Shown: positions 17,119-25,949 of the stretch, piece after piece
Position numbering within the stretch: position 1 is the first letter of the stretch
Layout of the letters: every line of letters begins with the position of its first letter
Source: Paenibacillus sp. YPG26
Lineage (GTDB): Bacteria; Bacillota; Bacilli; Paenibacillales; Paenibacillaceae
Length of the DNA stretch: 64,000 nt
Direction of reading: 5' to 3'
NCBI RefSeq assembly: GCF_023704175.1
Contig: NZ_CP084530.1
Coordinates: forward strand, 2,006,001-2,070,000
Position numbers and translations under genes: made by a program
Notes under the pieces: generated by a model
What the model saw: the letters and a program-made list of their open reading frames with translations, nothing else
The model's database searches: none
Told to the model about the DNA's origin: nothing

Positions 17119-18447
17119 TTATTCAGATGCCACTTTCTCAGGCTTGATCATTTGACTAAGGAGCTTCAAAGCAACCTTGCGCCCGCTGGAGAATGCTCGT
17201 TCAGCCAGTTCCCCTTTACCTACACAGCCATCGCCGCAAAAGAAAAAGGGTACATCCGGCAGCCGATTGGGAAGCAAGCGGTTCGTACTGATATTCTTCA
17301 CGCTGGAGACCATCGCCTTTTTCGAGACCCGTTTCACCTCGACAGCCTCCCGCCAGCCTGGATAATACTTATCGAACAGGGACTCCATGCTGTTCGTCTT
17401 CTTCTCCAGATATGCCTTACGTTCCTCATCATCCTTAAAGTCATCGTTCAGATAAGCGATCCCCTGCAGCAGTTGTCCCCCTTCGGGTACAACGGTATAA
17501 TCCGTGGCAGAGACGTCACTGATGAACATCTTGTTCGTCATGTCGCTGATGTAGTGGAAGGGTCTTGCTACGACTTCCTTGAAGCCAATATCATAGACCA
17601 TAACCTCGGTAGGAGTATTATCTTTGTATGGATCCAGGTGAACCGACCATTCGGTATTCTCAAGCAGCTTCACAGCTTGTTGAACAGGAGTAGCAATGAT
17701 TACTTTATCAAATACAAGTGCTTCATGATTCTTGGTTCTAAGAAGGAATTTGCCGTTCTCCTGGGCAATAGATTCCACAGGCTCCTTGAGGGCGATGTTC
17801 CACTTCTCATTGTGGTCAATCTTGTCCTGAAGCTGATCCGTAATTGCAGCCCAGCTGCCGAGGATATAGTTCACCGGCTTGGAGGACAAGAAGAGATTAT
17901 GGTAATATTCCGCGATAACCTCACCGGATACTTTACGGGCATCCGAGGGGGTAATGAAGAAATTGGAGCACACAAGATGCTTCCATAGTTCTTTGACATC
18001 ATCTGAAGCGTGGGAATGATCCAGATAATCACCCAGGGTATCGTAATTCTTCAGGTGATGGACATGACCGATGATGGCGGCGATCTCAGCTACAAAGCGG
18101 ACTTTCTCCATACTGCTGAGGACATCCGTCTTCATAATATTCATGAAATCAAGCGGAGCGGGAGTCAGATGATCGTTCTTCGCGTATACCACTTTGCGCT
18201 TATCCACCTGTTTGCTTTCAAAGACCAGACCGAGATCTTCCTCCAGATGATGCAGGGTATGGCGGTCAATTCCGTATACAGCGTGGGCCCCATAATTGAG
18301 CGTGAAGCCTGACTTCTGATAAGTAAAAGCTCGGCCGCCGAGCTGTGGACTGCGTTCAAATACCGTGCCTTCCAATTCGCGGTTCTCGGATAAATAGGCG
18401 GCGGCGGTCAGACCAGCTAAACCTCCACCGATAATGGCGATCTTCAT
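17119..18447 (-). CDS. FAD-dependent oxidoreductase, phytoene desaturase / protoporphyrinogen oxidase-like
   Basis: A 442-aa flavoprotein. The N-terminal dinucleotide motif is GGGLAGLTAAAYL (7-19) followed by an acidic residue and QLGGRAFT, the pattern of the amine oxidase / phytoene dehydrogenase superfamily. The C-terminal FAD motif is FFFCGDGCVGKGELAERAFSSGR near 400-425. No signal peptide is present. There are no carotenoid genes nearby, so the substrate is unknown. Plus-strand open frames inside it are shadows. The ATG has AGGAGGTACGCTCTC before it on the minus strand. Confidence 0.8.
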   Translation of the reverse strand: MKIAIIGGGLAGLTAAAYLSENRELEGTVFERSPQLGGRAFTYQKSGFTLNYGAHAVYGIDRHTLHHLEEDLGLVFESKQVDKRKVVYAKNDHLTPAPLDFMNIMKTDVLSSMEKVRFVAEIAAIIGHVHHLKNYDTLGDYLDHSHASDDVKELWKHLVCSNFFITPSDARKVSGEVIAEYYHNLFLSSKPVNYILGSWAAITDQLQDKIDHNEKWNIALKEPVESIAQENGKFLLRTKNHEALVFDKVIIATPVQQAVKLLENTEWSVHLDPYKDNTPTEVMVYDIGFKEVVARPFHYISDMTNKMFISDVSATDYTVVPEGGQLLQGIAYLNDDFKDDEERKAYLEKKTNSMESLFDKYYPGWREAVEVKRVSKKAMVSSVKNISTNRLLPNRLPDVPFFFCGDGCVGKGELAERAFSSGRKVALKLLSQMIKPEKVASE

Positions 18448-18776
18448 GAGAGCGTACCTCCTAAAAGTTCTGCGGACTCAATACCACTTTAATTGGAACT
18501 AAGTGAACAAGGATTCACTATCAGTATATGCTATTCATGAAAGCGCGTCCATAGAAATAGACACGTTTTGTCCACACTTGTAATCGCAATCATTTCCTTA
18601 AACGAAGATGGTGAAGTAAGGATTTTACATTTTTTATAGTCACAAAATGGGCGAATGCACATAGGATATACCGTTGATGAAGAATGTTAAAAAAAGAGGC
18701 CGCGTGATTGTCGTCAAAAGCCGTTTCTGAAGACGTCAAGCTGCCGAAGATTTAACTTTTGAGGAGGAAGCAAGTT
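18448..18776. other. Divergent intergenic region with a possible SigK/SigE promoter for gerQ
   Basis: The stretch CATAGGATA at 18660-18668 fits the mother-cell -10 pattern CATA-N3-TA, and an AC-containing -35-like stretch lies near 18641-18645. A GAGGAGGAAG ribosome binding site stands at 18761-18770. The promoter call is tentative. Confidence 0.4.
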
Positions 18777-19253
18777 ATGTATAATCCGCAATATCGTCCG
18801 GTTTCTTACAGGGTTGGCAATAACAACAACATAGGAGCACCCATGGGCAGCACTTCGGGTCCAGGAATGGGCTCCACTACAGGTCCTGCAGCAGGAGGAA
18901 CTGGTACTTATCCACCAGCAGCACTCGGTATTCCATTCTCGCCTCAAGGAACCGCAATGGTATCCCCAGCGAATATCACGGAGCAGTCCTTCATCGAGAA
19001 TATTTTACGTCTCAATCTGGGCAAGGTCGGAACCTTCTATATGACTTACGAGAACAACCGGGAGTGGAATGCCAAAATATTCAAAGGCGTGCTCGAGGCA
19101 GCTGGCCGCGACCATATTATCATCAGCGATCCCAATACCGGGATGCGTACAATCCTGCTTATGGTTAATCTGGATTTTGCCACGTTTGATCAACCGTTAA
19201 TTTATCAATATCCAGGTGTCATCGGGAATCCACCTGCCCAGTCGGGAAGGTAA
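18777..19253 (+). CDS. gerQ: Spore coat protein GerQ
   Basis: The N-terminal ~60 residues are low-complexity (Asn, Gly, Pro, Thr). The conserved C-terminal domain reads SFIENILRLNLGKVGTFYMT, then NREWNAKIFKGV and AGRDHIIISDPNTG, which I recognise from GerQ/YwdL. In Bacillus subtilis GerQ is crosslinked into the coat by transglutaminase and is needed to place the cortex hydrolase CwlJ. A start at 18777 is favoured by GAGGAGGAAG at 7-nt spacing; the frame is open from 18759. No cwlJ is adjacent here. Confidence 0.9.
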   Translation: MYNPQYRPVSYRVGNNNNIGAPMGSTSGPGMGSTTGPAAGGTGTYPPAALGIPFSPQGTAMVSPANITEQSFIENILRLNLGKVGTFYMTYENNREWNAKIFKGVLEAAGRDHIIISDPNTGMRTILLMVNLDFATFDQPLIYQYPGVIGNPPAQSGR

Positions 19254-19289
19254 GATGATATAACGGAGTCTGAACACGAGATACAAGGC

Positions 19290-19332
19290 ATCACGCTAAG
19301 TCTGGATCATTATCCGGCTTGGCGTGATTTTG
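19290..19332 (+). terminator. Rho-independent terminator of gerQ
   Basis: ATCACGCTAAG and CTTGGCGTGAT pair with one mismatch, with an inner TCTGGA/TCCGG pairing, then TTTT. Confidence 0.75.
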
Positions 19333-19411
19333 CATATAGACATATCACCCACACCGGGCGAGATTTGGATTAAGAACCAAAAAATTAAGTGTATATGTCA
19401 TATCCTGAAAT

Positions 19412-19439
19412 TTGACTGTATAAGGTATAATAATATAAT
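19412..19439 (+). promoter_or_regulatory. SigA promoter of the CNNM/CBS transporter gene
   Basis: TTGACT (19412-19417) and TATAAT (19434-19439) with a 16-bp spacer. The predicted transcript start, near 19446, lies at or after the first in-frame ATG (19445), so that ATG is unlikely to be used. Confidence 0.65.
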
Positions 19440-19528
19440 AAGATATGAATGAAATTGACATTCATGATTTGAATACCGAAGGAGGTGCACCTGTTCACCG
19501 CAGAACGCAGCTGTGGACAGGAGATGTA

Positions 19529-20854
19529 TTGGACAGTGACCCTTTACCAAGTATTTTGCAAGTGGTACTCATTTTATTTTTGGTGGTGTTAAATGGATTC
19601 TTTGTGTCCGTAGAATTTGCGATGGTAAAAATCCGCAGCAGCCGAATTGAAGCCTTGGCAGAAGAGGGTCGGCGCAATGCCCGGATCGCCAAACGGATGA
19701 TCAACAATCCCGAAGCGTTCCTGTCTGCCTGTCAGCTCGGAATTACCCTGTGCTCTCTTGCGCTGGGCTGGTTAGGAGGGCCGCTTGTAGCGGCTATGCT
19801 TAAGCCGGTATTCTCTCTATTTGGTTGGGGAGATCCCCTAATCCAGGGAGTATCCTTCACCACTGCATTCATTCTCATTGCCGTGCTTCATATTGTACTC
19901 GGAGAGCTTGCTCCCAAAGCCATAGCAATCCGCAGGGCAGAGAATATTACCCTGCTCTCGGCTGGACCGATGTCGGTCTTTCACAAAGCCGTTTATCCAT
20001 TCATCTGGGCCCTTAACGGGCTGGCGAATGCCTTGTTACGTCTTTTGCACATCTCGCCGGATTCGGATCAGGACAATGTGCATACGGAAGAAGAGATTCG
20101 GGTCCTGATGAAGGAGAGTGGAGAGAGCGGCCTGCTCGACAGCACGGAGCTGACGATGGTGGACAATATCTTCGAGTTCGCCGACACGACCGCCCGGGAG
20201 ATTATGATCCCCCGTACGGAAATGATCTGTTTATACTCCCAAAACACACTTGATGAAAATTTGGAAATCGCGCTTGAAGGTATGCGCACCCGTTATCCGG
20301 TATGCGATAACGATAAAGACCATATCATCGGATTCATCCATATCAAGGATTTGATTCGCACGGGCAGTCCCGATTACCGGGATTTACTTCGGCCGATGAT
20401 GACGGTCCCTGAGTCCATACCGATCAGTGACCTGTTGAAGCGCATGCAGAGAGGGAAGACCCAAATCGCGCTTCTGATCGACGAATATGGAGGGACTTCA
20501 GGGATTGTTACCCTAGAGGACATTGTTGAACAAATTGTAGGTGAAATTCAGGATGAATTCGATGAAGAGCGGCCTGGATTTGAACAAATTGGCGACAATA
20601 TGTATTCGATTGATGGGTTGATGCTGATCGATGCCGTTAATGACCGTTTCGGTCTTGAGATGGATTCGGATGATTATGATACGATTGGCGGATGGCTGTA
20701 CTCAAGGATCGAGGTACTCCCGCCGCGAATTGGCCAGTCTGCCGAATATGGGGGCTGTACATTCATTGTAGAAGAGACGGATCAGAAGCGGATATCGAGG
20801 ATTAAGCTGCTCAGACATGAAGCATTCGTACAGCTTGAAGAAGCAGGGGCTTAA
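19529..20854 (+). CDS. CNNM/CBS-domain transporter (HlyC/CorC family, Mg2+ efflux-type)
   Basis: From the N-terminus: a CNNM/DUF21 membrane domain with four hydrophobic segments (starting LQVVLILFLVVLNGFF; then FLSACQLGITLCSLALGWLGG and VLHIVLGELAPKAIAI), a paired CBS domain with REIMIPRTEM and the typical LIDEYGGTSGIVTLEDI, and a C-terminal CorC/HlyC FAD-binding-like domain ending near 440. In Bacillus and Staphylococcus such proteins (MpfA/YhdP type) extrude Mg2+. The frame is open from ATG 19445, but the promoter at 19412-19439 and ACAGGAG before TTG 19529 favour the shorter protein of 441 aa. Confidence 0.88.
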   Translation: MDSDPLPSILQVVLILFLVVLNGFFVSVEFAMVKIRSSRIEALAEEGRRNARIAKRMINNPEAFLSACQLGITLCSLALGWLGGPLVAAMLKPVFSLFGWGDPLIQGVSFTTAFILIAVLHIVLGELAPKAIAIRRAENITLLSAGPMSVFHKAVYPFIWALNGLANALLRLLHISPDSDQDNVHTEEEIRVLMKESGESGLLDSTELTMVDNIFEFADTTAREIMIPRTEMICLYSQNTLDENLEIALEGMRTRYPVCDNDKDHIIGFIHIKDLIRTGSPDYRDLLRPMMTVPESIPISDLLKRMQRGKTQIALLIDEYGGTSGIVTLEDIVEQIVGEIQDEFDEERPGFEQIGDNMYSIDGLMLIDAVNDRFGLEMDSDDYDTIGGWLYSRIEVLPPRIGQSAEYGGCTFIVEETDQKRISRIKLLRHEAFVQLEEAGA

Positions 20855-20875
20855 TCAAAAATCTCACTATTAAGC

Positions 20876-20906
20876 AGAGTCTGCCCAGAAGGCAGGCTCT
20901 TTCTTA
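20876..20906 (+). terminator. Terminator of the CNNM/CBS transporter gene
   Basis: AGAG-CTGCC and GGCAG-CTCT around a CAGAA loop, then TTCTTATT. Confidence 0.75.
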
Positions 20907-20964
20907 TTGAGTCGCAATCCTAACAGAGCGGACCGGGTAGACTCAATGGCTATATTCCCTATGG

Positions 20965-21474
20965 CTATAGATCCGGCGAAGGTGGAGTAGGGAGCGTCGG
21001 AAGGACGAAGGATATACGGTACACAGCGTCTTTATGAGTTAAGACTCCTAGCCTATGCTCCTTGGGGGATGTGGATCTGTCATGTGGTTCTTCATCCGCT
21101 GCTTGGGAGGGGCTTGCATTTACGTGCTTGGTACCGATGCAATCTTCATGAACGATGACCACTTGAGCAAATCCCATGCCGAGCATCTGCGCATGCTGCA
21201 ATATCGGTGACATCGTCTGTGTGATTGTGGGAACAGGCCATATCAGCGCGCTAGCCGTCAACCCTGCTGCTGCCATGCCAATCCAACGAAATCTGCGCCA
21301 AAAATTGTGACGACGCTTGTCCTGTCTGATAGCTTCACTGATACTCAGCCACGAATCGCGCTTTTGTTCCCTGGAGGGCAGCGAAGCAAGCGGAGATGTA
21401 ATTATCGCTTCATATATGAGTGCGTCAAGCTCATCTTCAAATTCGCGTTCCCACTTTGGTGAATTTCTTCGCAT
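20965..21474 (-). CDS. Probable anti-sigma factor (single membrane segment)
   Basis: A protein of 169 aa whose gene overlaps the end of the ECF sigma gene by 38 nt. Residues 1-55 are charged and soluble (MRRNSPKWEREFEDELDALIYE at the start), a basic stretch precedes one membrane segment (about 66-85, GMAAAGLTASALIWPVP), and a short extracytoplasmic part follows. No HxxxCxxC zinc motif of ZAS anti-sigma factors is present. I do not recognise a family; the role is inferred from the overlap with the sigma gene and the topology. I use the ATG at 21474; the frame is open further upstream. Confidence 0.65.
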   Translation of the reverse strand: MRRNSPKWEREFEDELDALIYEAIITSPLASLPSREQKRDSWLSISEAIRQDKRRHNFWRRFRWIGMAAAGLTASALIWPVPTITQTMSPILQHAQMLGMGFAQVVIVHEDCIGTKHVNASPSQAADEEPHDRSTSPKEHRLGVLTHKDAVYRISFVLPTLPTPPSPDL

Positions 21475-22039
21475 CGATCTCACCCCACTCCTTATACAGC
21501 ATCTTCTTGATACTTTCACGCGCACGATACAGCCTCTGCCTAACCACATTCTCGTCTGTGTCCAACTCCTCTGCAATCTCTCTATACGAGAGACCGAGCT
21601 TCCACCGATATTCTATTAACAGCTTATACTCTGGCTTAAGCCGATCTAAATAGCATACAATTGCTTCCTCCAGAATCTTGGTCTCTACAGTCTGTTCTAC
21701 GGAAGGCTCGGGATTATGAGGCTCTATATTTATAAAAACACTGTCCGAGTCTACATGGTTACGGTAATGTTTATTTTTTCTCAAGTAATTAATTGCCGTA
21801 TTACGGGTTACGACCTTGATCCATGACTTCATCTTCTGTTCATTCTCGAACTTGGGCTTCTTACGGATAACCTTCAAGAAAGCCTCCTGGATAATATCCT
21901 CTGCTGCCGAATGATCCTTCACTATATACACAATGATGCCGTACACAAGATCATAAAAATCATAATATATCTTCTCTTGAATGATCTCATTGAGATCGTG
22001 ATAATTGGCAGCCAGAAGATAGTGCAACCTCTCCGGCAT
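21437..22039 (-). CDS. ECF-type RNA polymerase sigma factor
   Basis: A 200-aa sigma-70 family protein without region 1 or 3. Region 2 holds IIQEAFLKVIRK and MKSWIKVVTRNTAINYLRK (about 50-88), and region 4 holds LLIEYRWKLGLSYREIAEELDTDENVVRQRLYRARESIKK (about 140-180), the helix-turn-helix that reads the -35 box. A start at 22039 is favoured by GAGAGGGGATT about 6 nt before it. It is co-transcribed with the overlapping membrane protein gene. Target promoters cannot be told from this window. Confidence 0.9.
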   Translation of the reverse strand: MPERLHYLLAANYHDLNEIIQEKIYYDFYDLVYGIIVYIVKDHSAAEDIIQEAFLKVIRKKPKFENEQKMKSWIKVVTRNTAINYLRKNKHYRNHVDSDSVFINIEPHNPEPSVEQTVETKILEEAIVCYLDRLKPEYKLLIEYRWKLGLSYREIAEELDTDENVVRQRLYRARESIKKMLYKEWGEIDAKKFTKVGTRI

Positions 22040-22199
22040 GATAATCCCCTCTCTAACTGCTGTGTTCCTAAATGAAAAAACCACCGGCTACAGAAGTTAG
22101 TAATTATCAATAGAAGAAAGGTGGTATATGCTGCTATTTTACCTCATTTTTCCTTATAAAGATATGTATTACATAAATATCTACACAAAGAGGGTTAAC

Positions 22200-22233
22200 A
22201 AAAAAGGGCTCTTCTCTATAAGAAGAACCCTTG
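22200..22233 (-). terminator. Terminator of the yteA-like gene
   Basis: AAGGG-TCTTCT and AGAAGA-CCCTT around CTATA. On the minus strand a run of six Ts follows. Confidence 0.85.
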
Positions 22234-22253
22234 AACAGCAGCTGTTCATCTAG

Positions 22254-22841
22254 TTATTCCGCTGAATCCTCGTCCACCGTAAGTGAATTATAATCCTTGG
22301 CATCCCGTTTGGCAGCCATGGCCGGTGAATCCGAGTTCCCGAACTCCTCAACCGTATGCCAGGCATCCGCATCGTCAAAGCGGCCGGCATTCTGCTGGCG
22401 GTGTTCTCCCGCCCCCTTAGGAGGCAATGTCATGACTTGTTCTTCGACCGGACGGGCATCAGATACTGTGCTTTCAGGCGTATGATCAATGCAGTATGCG
22501 GTATAAGGGATGGCCTCAAGGCGTTCGAAAGGAATCTCTGCGCCGCAGGTTAAGCATTTGCCATATTCTCCTGTCTGTATGCGCTCTAAAGCCTGGTTAA
22601 CCTGATCAAGCTGGTTATCCAGATTCTCGTTAATGGCCATATCCCGGCTTCGCTCGAAGGTCTCTGTTCCCACATCTGCAGGGTGATTATCCACCGCGCT
22701 TAATTCACCCGTCGACACCCGGAGCGATTCGGTAAGCTCGGCCCCCGGCTCCTCTTCAGCGAAATGCTGCTCAAAACCTTCTTTTTCTTCCAAGAGACTA
22801 TGTTCAAGCTTGCTCAACTGTGATTTCGTTAAATGGCTCAT
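22254..22841 (-). CDS. TraR/DksA-type zinc finger protein, YteA family
   Basis: A 195-aa protein. The first ~90 residues are charged and helical with a possible coiled coil; then comes the zinc finger CLTCGAEIPFERLEAIPY with the pair CxxC near 98-101 and a second pair YCIDH near 118. The fourth ligand is thus His, not Cys as in classic TraR. The C-terminal part is acidic, with VEEFGNSDSP near 166, a stretch I associate with YteA of spore formers, known there as a sporulation-time protein. RNA polymerase binding like DksA is possible but unproved. The start has GAGGAGG before it. Confidence 0.78.
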   Translation of the reverse strand: MSHLTKSQLSKLEHSLLEEKEGFEQHFAEEEPGAELTESLRVSTGELSAVDNHPADVGTETFERSRDMAINENLDNQLDQVNQALERIQTGEYGKCLTCGAEIPFERLEAIPYTAYCIDHTPESTVSDARPVEEQVMTLPPKGAGEHRQQNAGRFDDADAWHTVEEFGNSDSPAMAAKRDAKDYNSLTVDEDSAE

Positions 22842-23096
22842 TGTGTGTTCCTCCTCAGCTTTTCATATGCATTCTTACCCCTTACACAGGCACGATGACA
22901 CATTCCGGCAGCAGACAGTAATTGTTAACAGCCTTCCCGCTAATTGTTCGAGCAGTAATTTGGCCTCTTTTGAGAATTTACAACAGGTTAACCTGCAACA
23001 GAAATACAAATGATGAACCGCTCCTACAATGAAAGCATACGGAAACAACATAAAGTCACAACAAATCACATGAATGCTTAAGGAGGAGTAAGGTCA

Positions 23097-24194
23097 GTGA
23101 AAAAAGCGATGATGGGGTTAGCCGCTGTGGTTCTCGCCGGTTCCATGCTGTCCGGATGCGGGAAGACAGAGACTACAACCGCAAATGCTACGGCGAATGC
23201 AGGGGCAGCGATCAGTCTTGAGGAGCTGCAAAAAAGTGCCAAAGGGGAAGGGTCTGTCGTGAGTGTGGGGATGCCGGACTCCTGGGCCAACTGGAAGGAT
23301 ACATGGAATGACATTCAGACGAAATACAGTCTGAAACACACAGACACAGATATGTCGAGTGCCGAAGAGATTGCCAAATTTGATTCCGAGAAGGATAAGC
23401 CTACGGCGGATATTGGTGATGTAGGCATGGCTTTTGGTCCGGTTGCTGTAGATAAAGGTGTGACACAGCCTTACAAGACCTCTTACTGGGACGAGATTCC
23501 AGAATGGGCCAAGGATAAGGATGGCCACTGGATCGTTGGCTACCAGGGAACAATCTCGCTCCTGACTAATTCCAAGAAAGTGGCTAATCCACCGAAGAGC
23601 TTCGACGATCTGCTTAACGGGGACTATAAAATCTCCGTAGGCGATGTATCCAAAGCGGCTCAAGCCCAAAGCGCTGTATTGGCAGCAGCCATCGCATTCG
23701 GCGGCGATGAGACAAATATTGAGCCGGGTATTGCTTATTTTGAGAAGCTGGCTAAGGCAGGCCGTCTGTCCAAAACCGAGCTTTCGCTCGCCAACCTGGA
23801 GAAGGGTGAGATTGATGTCGCCTTCCTGTGGGACTTTAACGCCCTGGGTTACCGTGCGCAGCTCGGCGCGGATCAGTATGCCGTATCCATTCCGTCGGAA
23901 GGAAGCGTAGTCAGCGGCTACGCGACAATTATTAATAAATATGCGCCGCATCCGAACGCGGCCAAGCTGACTCGTGAGTATATTCTCAGCGATGAAGGGC
24001 AGATCAATCTTGCCAAAGGATTCGCCCGTCCGATTCGTGAGAATGTCAAGCTTCCGGAGGATGTTGCGGCCAAGCTTCTTCCAAATGAAGAGTACAAGAC
24101 CGCGAAGCCGATCAAGGACTTCAAGGCGTGGGAAGAAACCTCCAAACAAATCCCAGAGCTGTGGCAGGAGCGTGTGCTTGTTCATTTGAACTAA
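23097..24194 (+). CDS. ABC transporter substrate-binding lipoprotein
   Basis: A lipoprotein signal ends in LSGC (Cys near residue 19). The rest is a periplasmic-binding-protein class II fold of the type serving polyamine, iron or aminoethylphosphonate importers: GEGSVVSVGMPDSW near 50, ADIGDVGMAFGPVA near 103, GYQGTISLLTNSKKV near 147 and WDFNALGYRAQ near 243. It is the first gene of a seven-gene operon and starts at GTG with AAGGAGGAG 8 nt upstream. Ligand unknown; the phosphoesterase genes downstream suggest an organophosphate or phosphonate. Confidence 0.88.
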   Translation: MKKAMMGLAAVVLAGSMLSGCGKTETTTANATANAGAAISLEELQKSAKGEGSVVSVGMPDSWANWKDTWNDIQTKYSLKHTDTDMSSAEEIAKFDSEKDKPTADIGDVGMAFGPVAVDKGVTQPYKTSYWDEIPEWAKDKDGHWIVGYQGTISLLTNSKKVANPPKSFDDLLNGDYKISVGDVSKAAQAQSAVLAAAIAFGGDETNIEPGIAYFEKLAKAGRLSKTELSLANLEKGEIDVAFLWDFNALGYRAQLGADQYAVSIPSEGSVVSGYATIINKYAPHPNAAKLTREYILSDEGQINLAKGFARPIRENVKLPEDVAAKLLPNEEYKTAKPIKDFKAWEETSKQIPELWQERVLVHLN

Positions 24195-24228
24195 CGTCCG
24201 TATTCGCTAATTATATCTGTACACCTAT

Positions 24229-24259
24229 ACAGTTACTTCCTATCCTGGGGAGTAACTGT
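24229..24259 (+). promoter_or_regulatory. Intercistronic hairpin after the binding-protein gene
   Basis: Perfect 9-bp stem ACAGTTACT/AGTAACTGT with a 13-nt loop, followed by TTTGGGC rather than a full T run. Such hairpins commonly raise the ratio of binding protein to permease by stabilising the upstream mRNA or by partial termination. Confidence 0.6.
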
Positions 24260-24282
24260 TTGGGCTAAGAAGGAGATTCCCT

Positions 24283-25131
24283 ATGTTGAAAAAGCGTGTG
24301 GACTTCAAGCTGATTCTGGCTTTGATTCCATTTACGATCCTGATTATCGGCTTCGAGCTTCTCCCTGCCATTTCCGTGGTTGTGGAAAGCTTCACAGGTA
24401 CTGAAGGGGGCTTCTCCCTGGAGCATTACGTCTCCGCATTCACGAAGATGTTCTACTTGCAGGCGATCAAGAACAGTCTTATCATCTCGGCCGTCTCCAG
24501 CTGCATCGGGATTATCGCTGGTCTATTCATCGCTTACGCGATTACTAAGGTATCGGAGCAGACGCGCAGCCGTGTACTGATGATCTCCAATATGACCGCT
24601 AACTTTGCGGGTATCCCGCTGGCTTTTGCCTATATTATTCTGCTTGGAAGTAACGGGATCTTCACGATTCTATTCGATCAGTGGGGACTAACCATCTTCT
24701 CGGGATTCAATCTGTATTCCTGGTCAGGGCTGATTCTTGTGTATGTCTATTTCCAGATTCCGCTGGCCACGCTGCTTCTCTATCCTACATATTATGGCAT
24801 CCGGGAAGAGTGGAGGGAGGCTTCTTCTCTCCTTGGAGCAAGCACCTATCAATTCTGGCGCCGTATCGCGCTGCCGATTCTTCTTCCTGCTGCAGCAGGC
24901 ACGTTCACAATTCTGTTCGCAAATGCTATGGGTGCCTATGCAACAGCTTATGCGCTCCTTGGAGGCAACTATAATCTGCTTGCGATCCGGATTGGCTCCC
25001 TGGTAGCGGGTGATGTCTTCACCAGACCCCAGCTTGGAAGCGCGCTCGCTATGGTGCTCGGTCTTACCATGGTGCTGTCACTATGGATTAATGAGCGGAT
25101 GATGCGCCGGGTTAGGAGGGACCTTGGATGA
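24283..25131 (+). CDS. ABC transporter permease (first)
   Basis: A 282-aa inner-membrane subunit with six hydrophobic helices. The cytoplasmic EAA loop, EASSLLGASTYQFWRRIALP near 187-206, contacts the ATPase. The ATG follows AAGGAG. The gene's last four bases overlap the next permease (ATGA). It is the first of two different permeases, as in spermidine or ferric/phosphonate importers. Confidence 0.9.
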   Translation: MLKKRVDFKLILALIPFTILIIGFELLPAISVVVESFTGTEGGFSLEHYVSAFTKMFYLQAIKNSLIISAVSSCIGIIAGLFIAYAITKVSEQTRSRVLMISNMTANFAGIPLAFAYIILLGSNGIFTILFDQWGLTIFSGFNLYSWSGLILVYVYFQIPLATLLLYPTYYGIREEWREASSLLGASTYQFWRRIALPILLPAAAGTFTILFANAMGAYATAYALLGGNYNLLAIRIGSLVAGDVFTRPQLGSALAMVLGLTMVLSLWINERMMRRVRRDLG

Positions 25132-25949
25132 AAAAGGGAGCAGCTTTCCCGCGTGTAATCTTGACGGTTACCATGATCTATTTGCTAATCCCGCTGCTGG
25201 CAACCTTGCTGTATTCGGTCGCGAACTCCTGGCAGAACACGATCCTGCCTGAATCCTGGACCCTGAGATGGTTCCAAGAATTATTGACGGATCCGCGGTT
25301 CACGCAGTCCCTATGGAGAACCGTCTGGATATGCCTCTTAAGCGTAGGGTTAAGTGTCGTTGTAATGCTTCCTACGATCTTCATTGTCGTCGTGTATCTG
25401 CCAAGACTTGAGAAGCTGCTGAACATATTGGTGCTGATCCCCTATGCGGCGCCCGCTGTAGTGATGGCCGTAGGATTGATCAAGCTGTACTCTTCCGGCC
25501 CACTTCCAATTGCCGGCACTATGTGGATACTTGTTGGCGTGTATTTCGTTGCCGTACTGCCTTACATGTACCAAGGGATCCGCAATAGCATGCGCACGGT
25601 CCGTACAGTTGATCTGATCGAGGCAGCTGAACTGCTTGGTGCAAGTAAGCTGACGGCCTTCCGCCGGATTATCGTGCCGAATGTTCTTCCTGGAATCCGG
25701 GTGTCGGTCCTGCTGTCGTTCTCCATCCTGTTCGGAGAGTTCGTCCTGGCCAACCTGCTCGTCGGGGGACAATTTGAGACGATTCAGATCTACTTGTATC
25801 ACAGGTTAAGCGAGAGCGGCCATTTAGCCAGCGCGGTTGTCATCTGCTATTTCCTGGTTATCCTCGTCCTCTCGGGTATACTTCTGGCTCTTAGCGGAAT
25901 CCTTGGACGTGATTCAACTGCAGCCTTCAAGAAAGGATCGGAACAATGA
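25128..25949 (+). CDS. ABC transporter permease (second)
   Basis: A 273-aa permease with about six helices and the EAA loop EAAELLGASKLTAFRRIIVP near 165-184. It overlaps both neighbours by four bases, showing tight translational coupling. It forms the transmembrane pore with the preceding permease. Confidence 0.9.
   Translation: MKKGAAFPRVILTVTMIYLLIPLLATLLYSVANSWQNTILPESWTLRWFQELLTDPRFTQSLWRTVWICLLSVGLSVVVMLPTIFIVVVYLPRLEKLLNILVLIPYAAPAVVMAVGLIKLYSSGPLPIAGTMWILVGVYFVAVLPYMYQGIRNSMRTVRTVDLIEAAELLGASKLTAFRRIIVPNVLPGIRVSVLLSFSILFGEFVLANLLVGGQFETIQIYLYHRLSESGHLASAVVICYFLVILVLSGILLALSGILGRDSTAAFKKGSEQ

Noticed and set aside
17152..17988. 278-codon plus-strand open frame
   Set aside because: Antisense to the FAD oxidoreductase gene, which has clear FAD motifs; no motif in the antisense product.
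23118..24185. 355-codon open frame on the minus strand
   Set aside because: It lies wholly antisense to the ABC binding-protein gene, has no ribosome binding site or recognisable domain, and its composition follows the other strand's codon bias.
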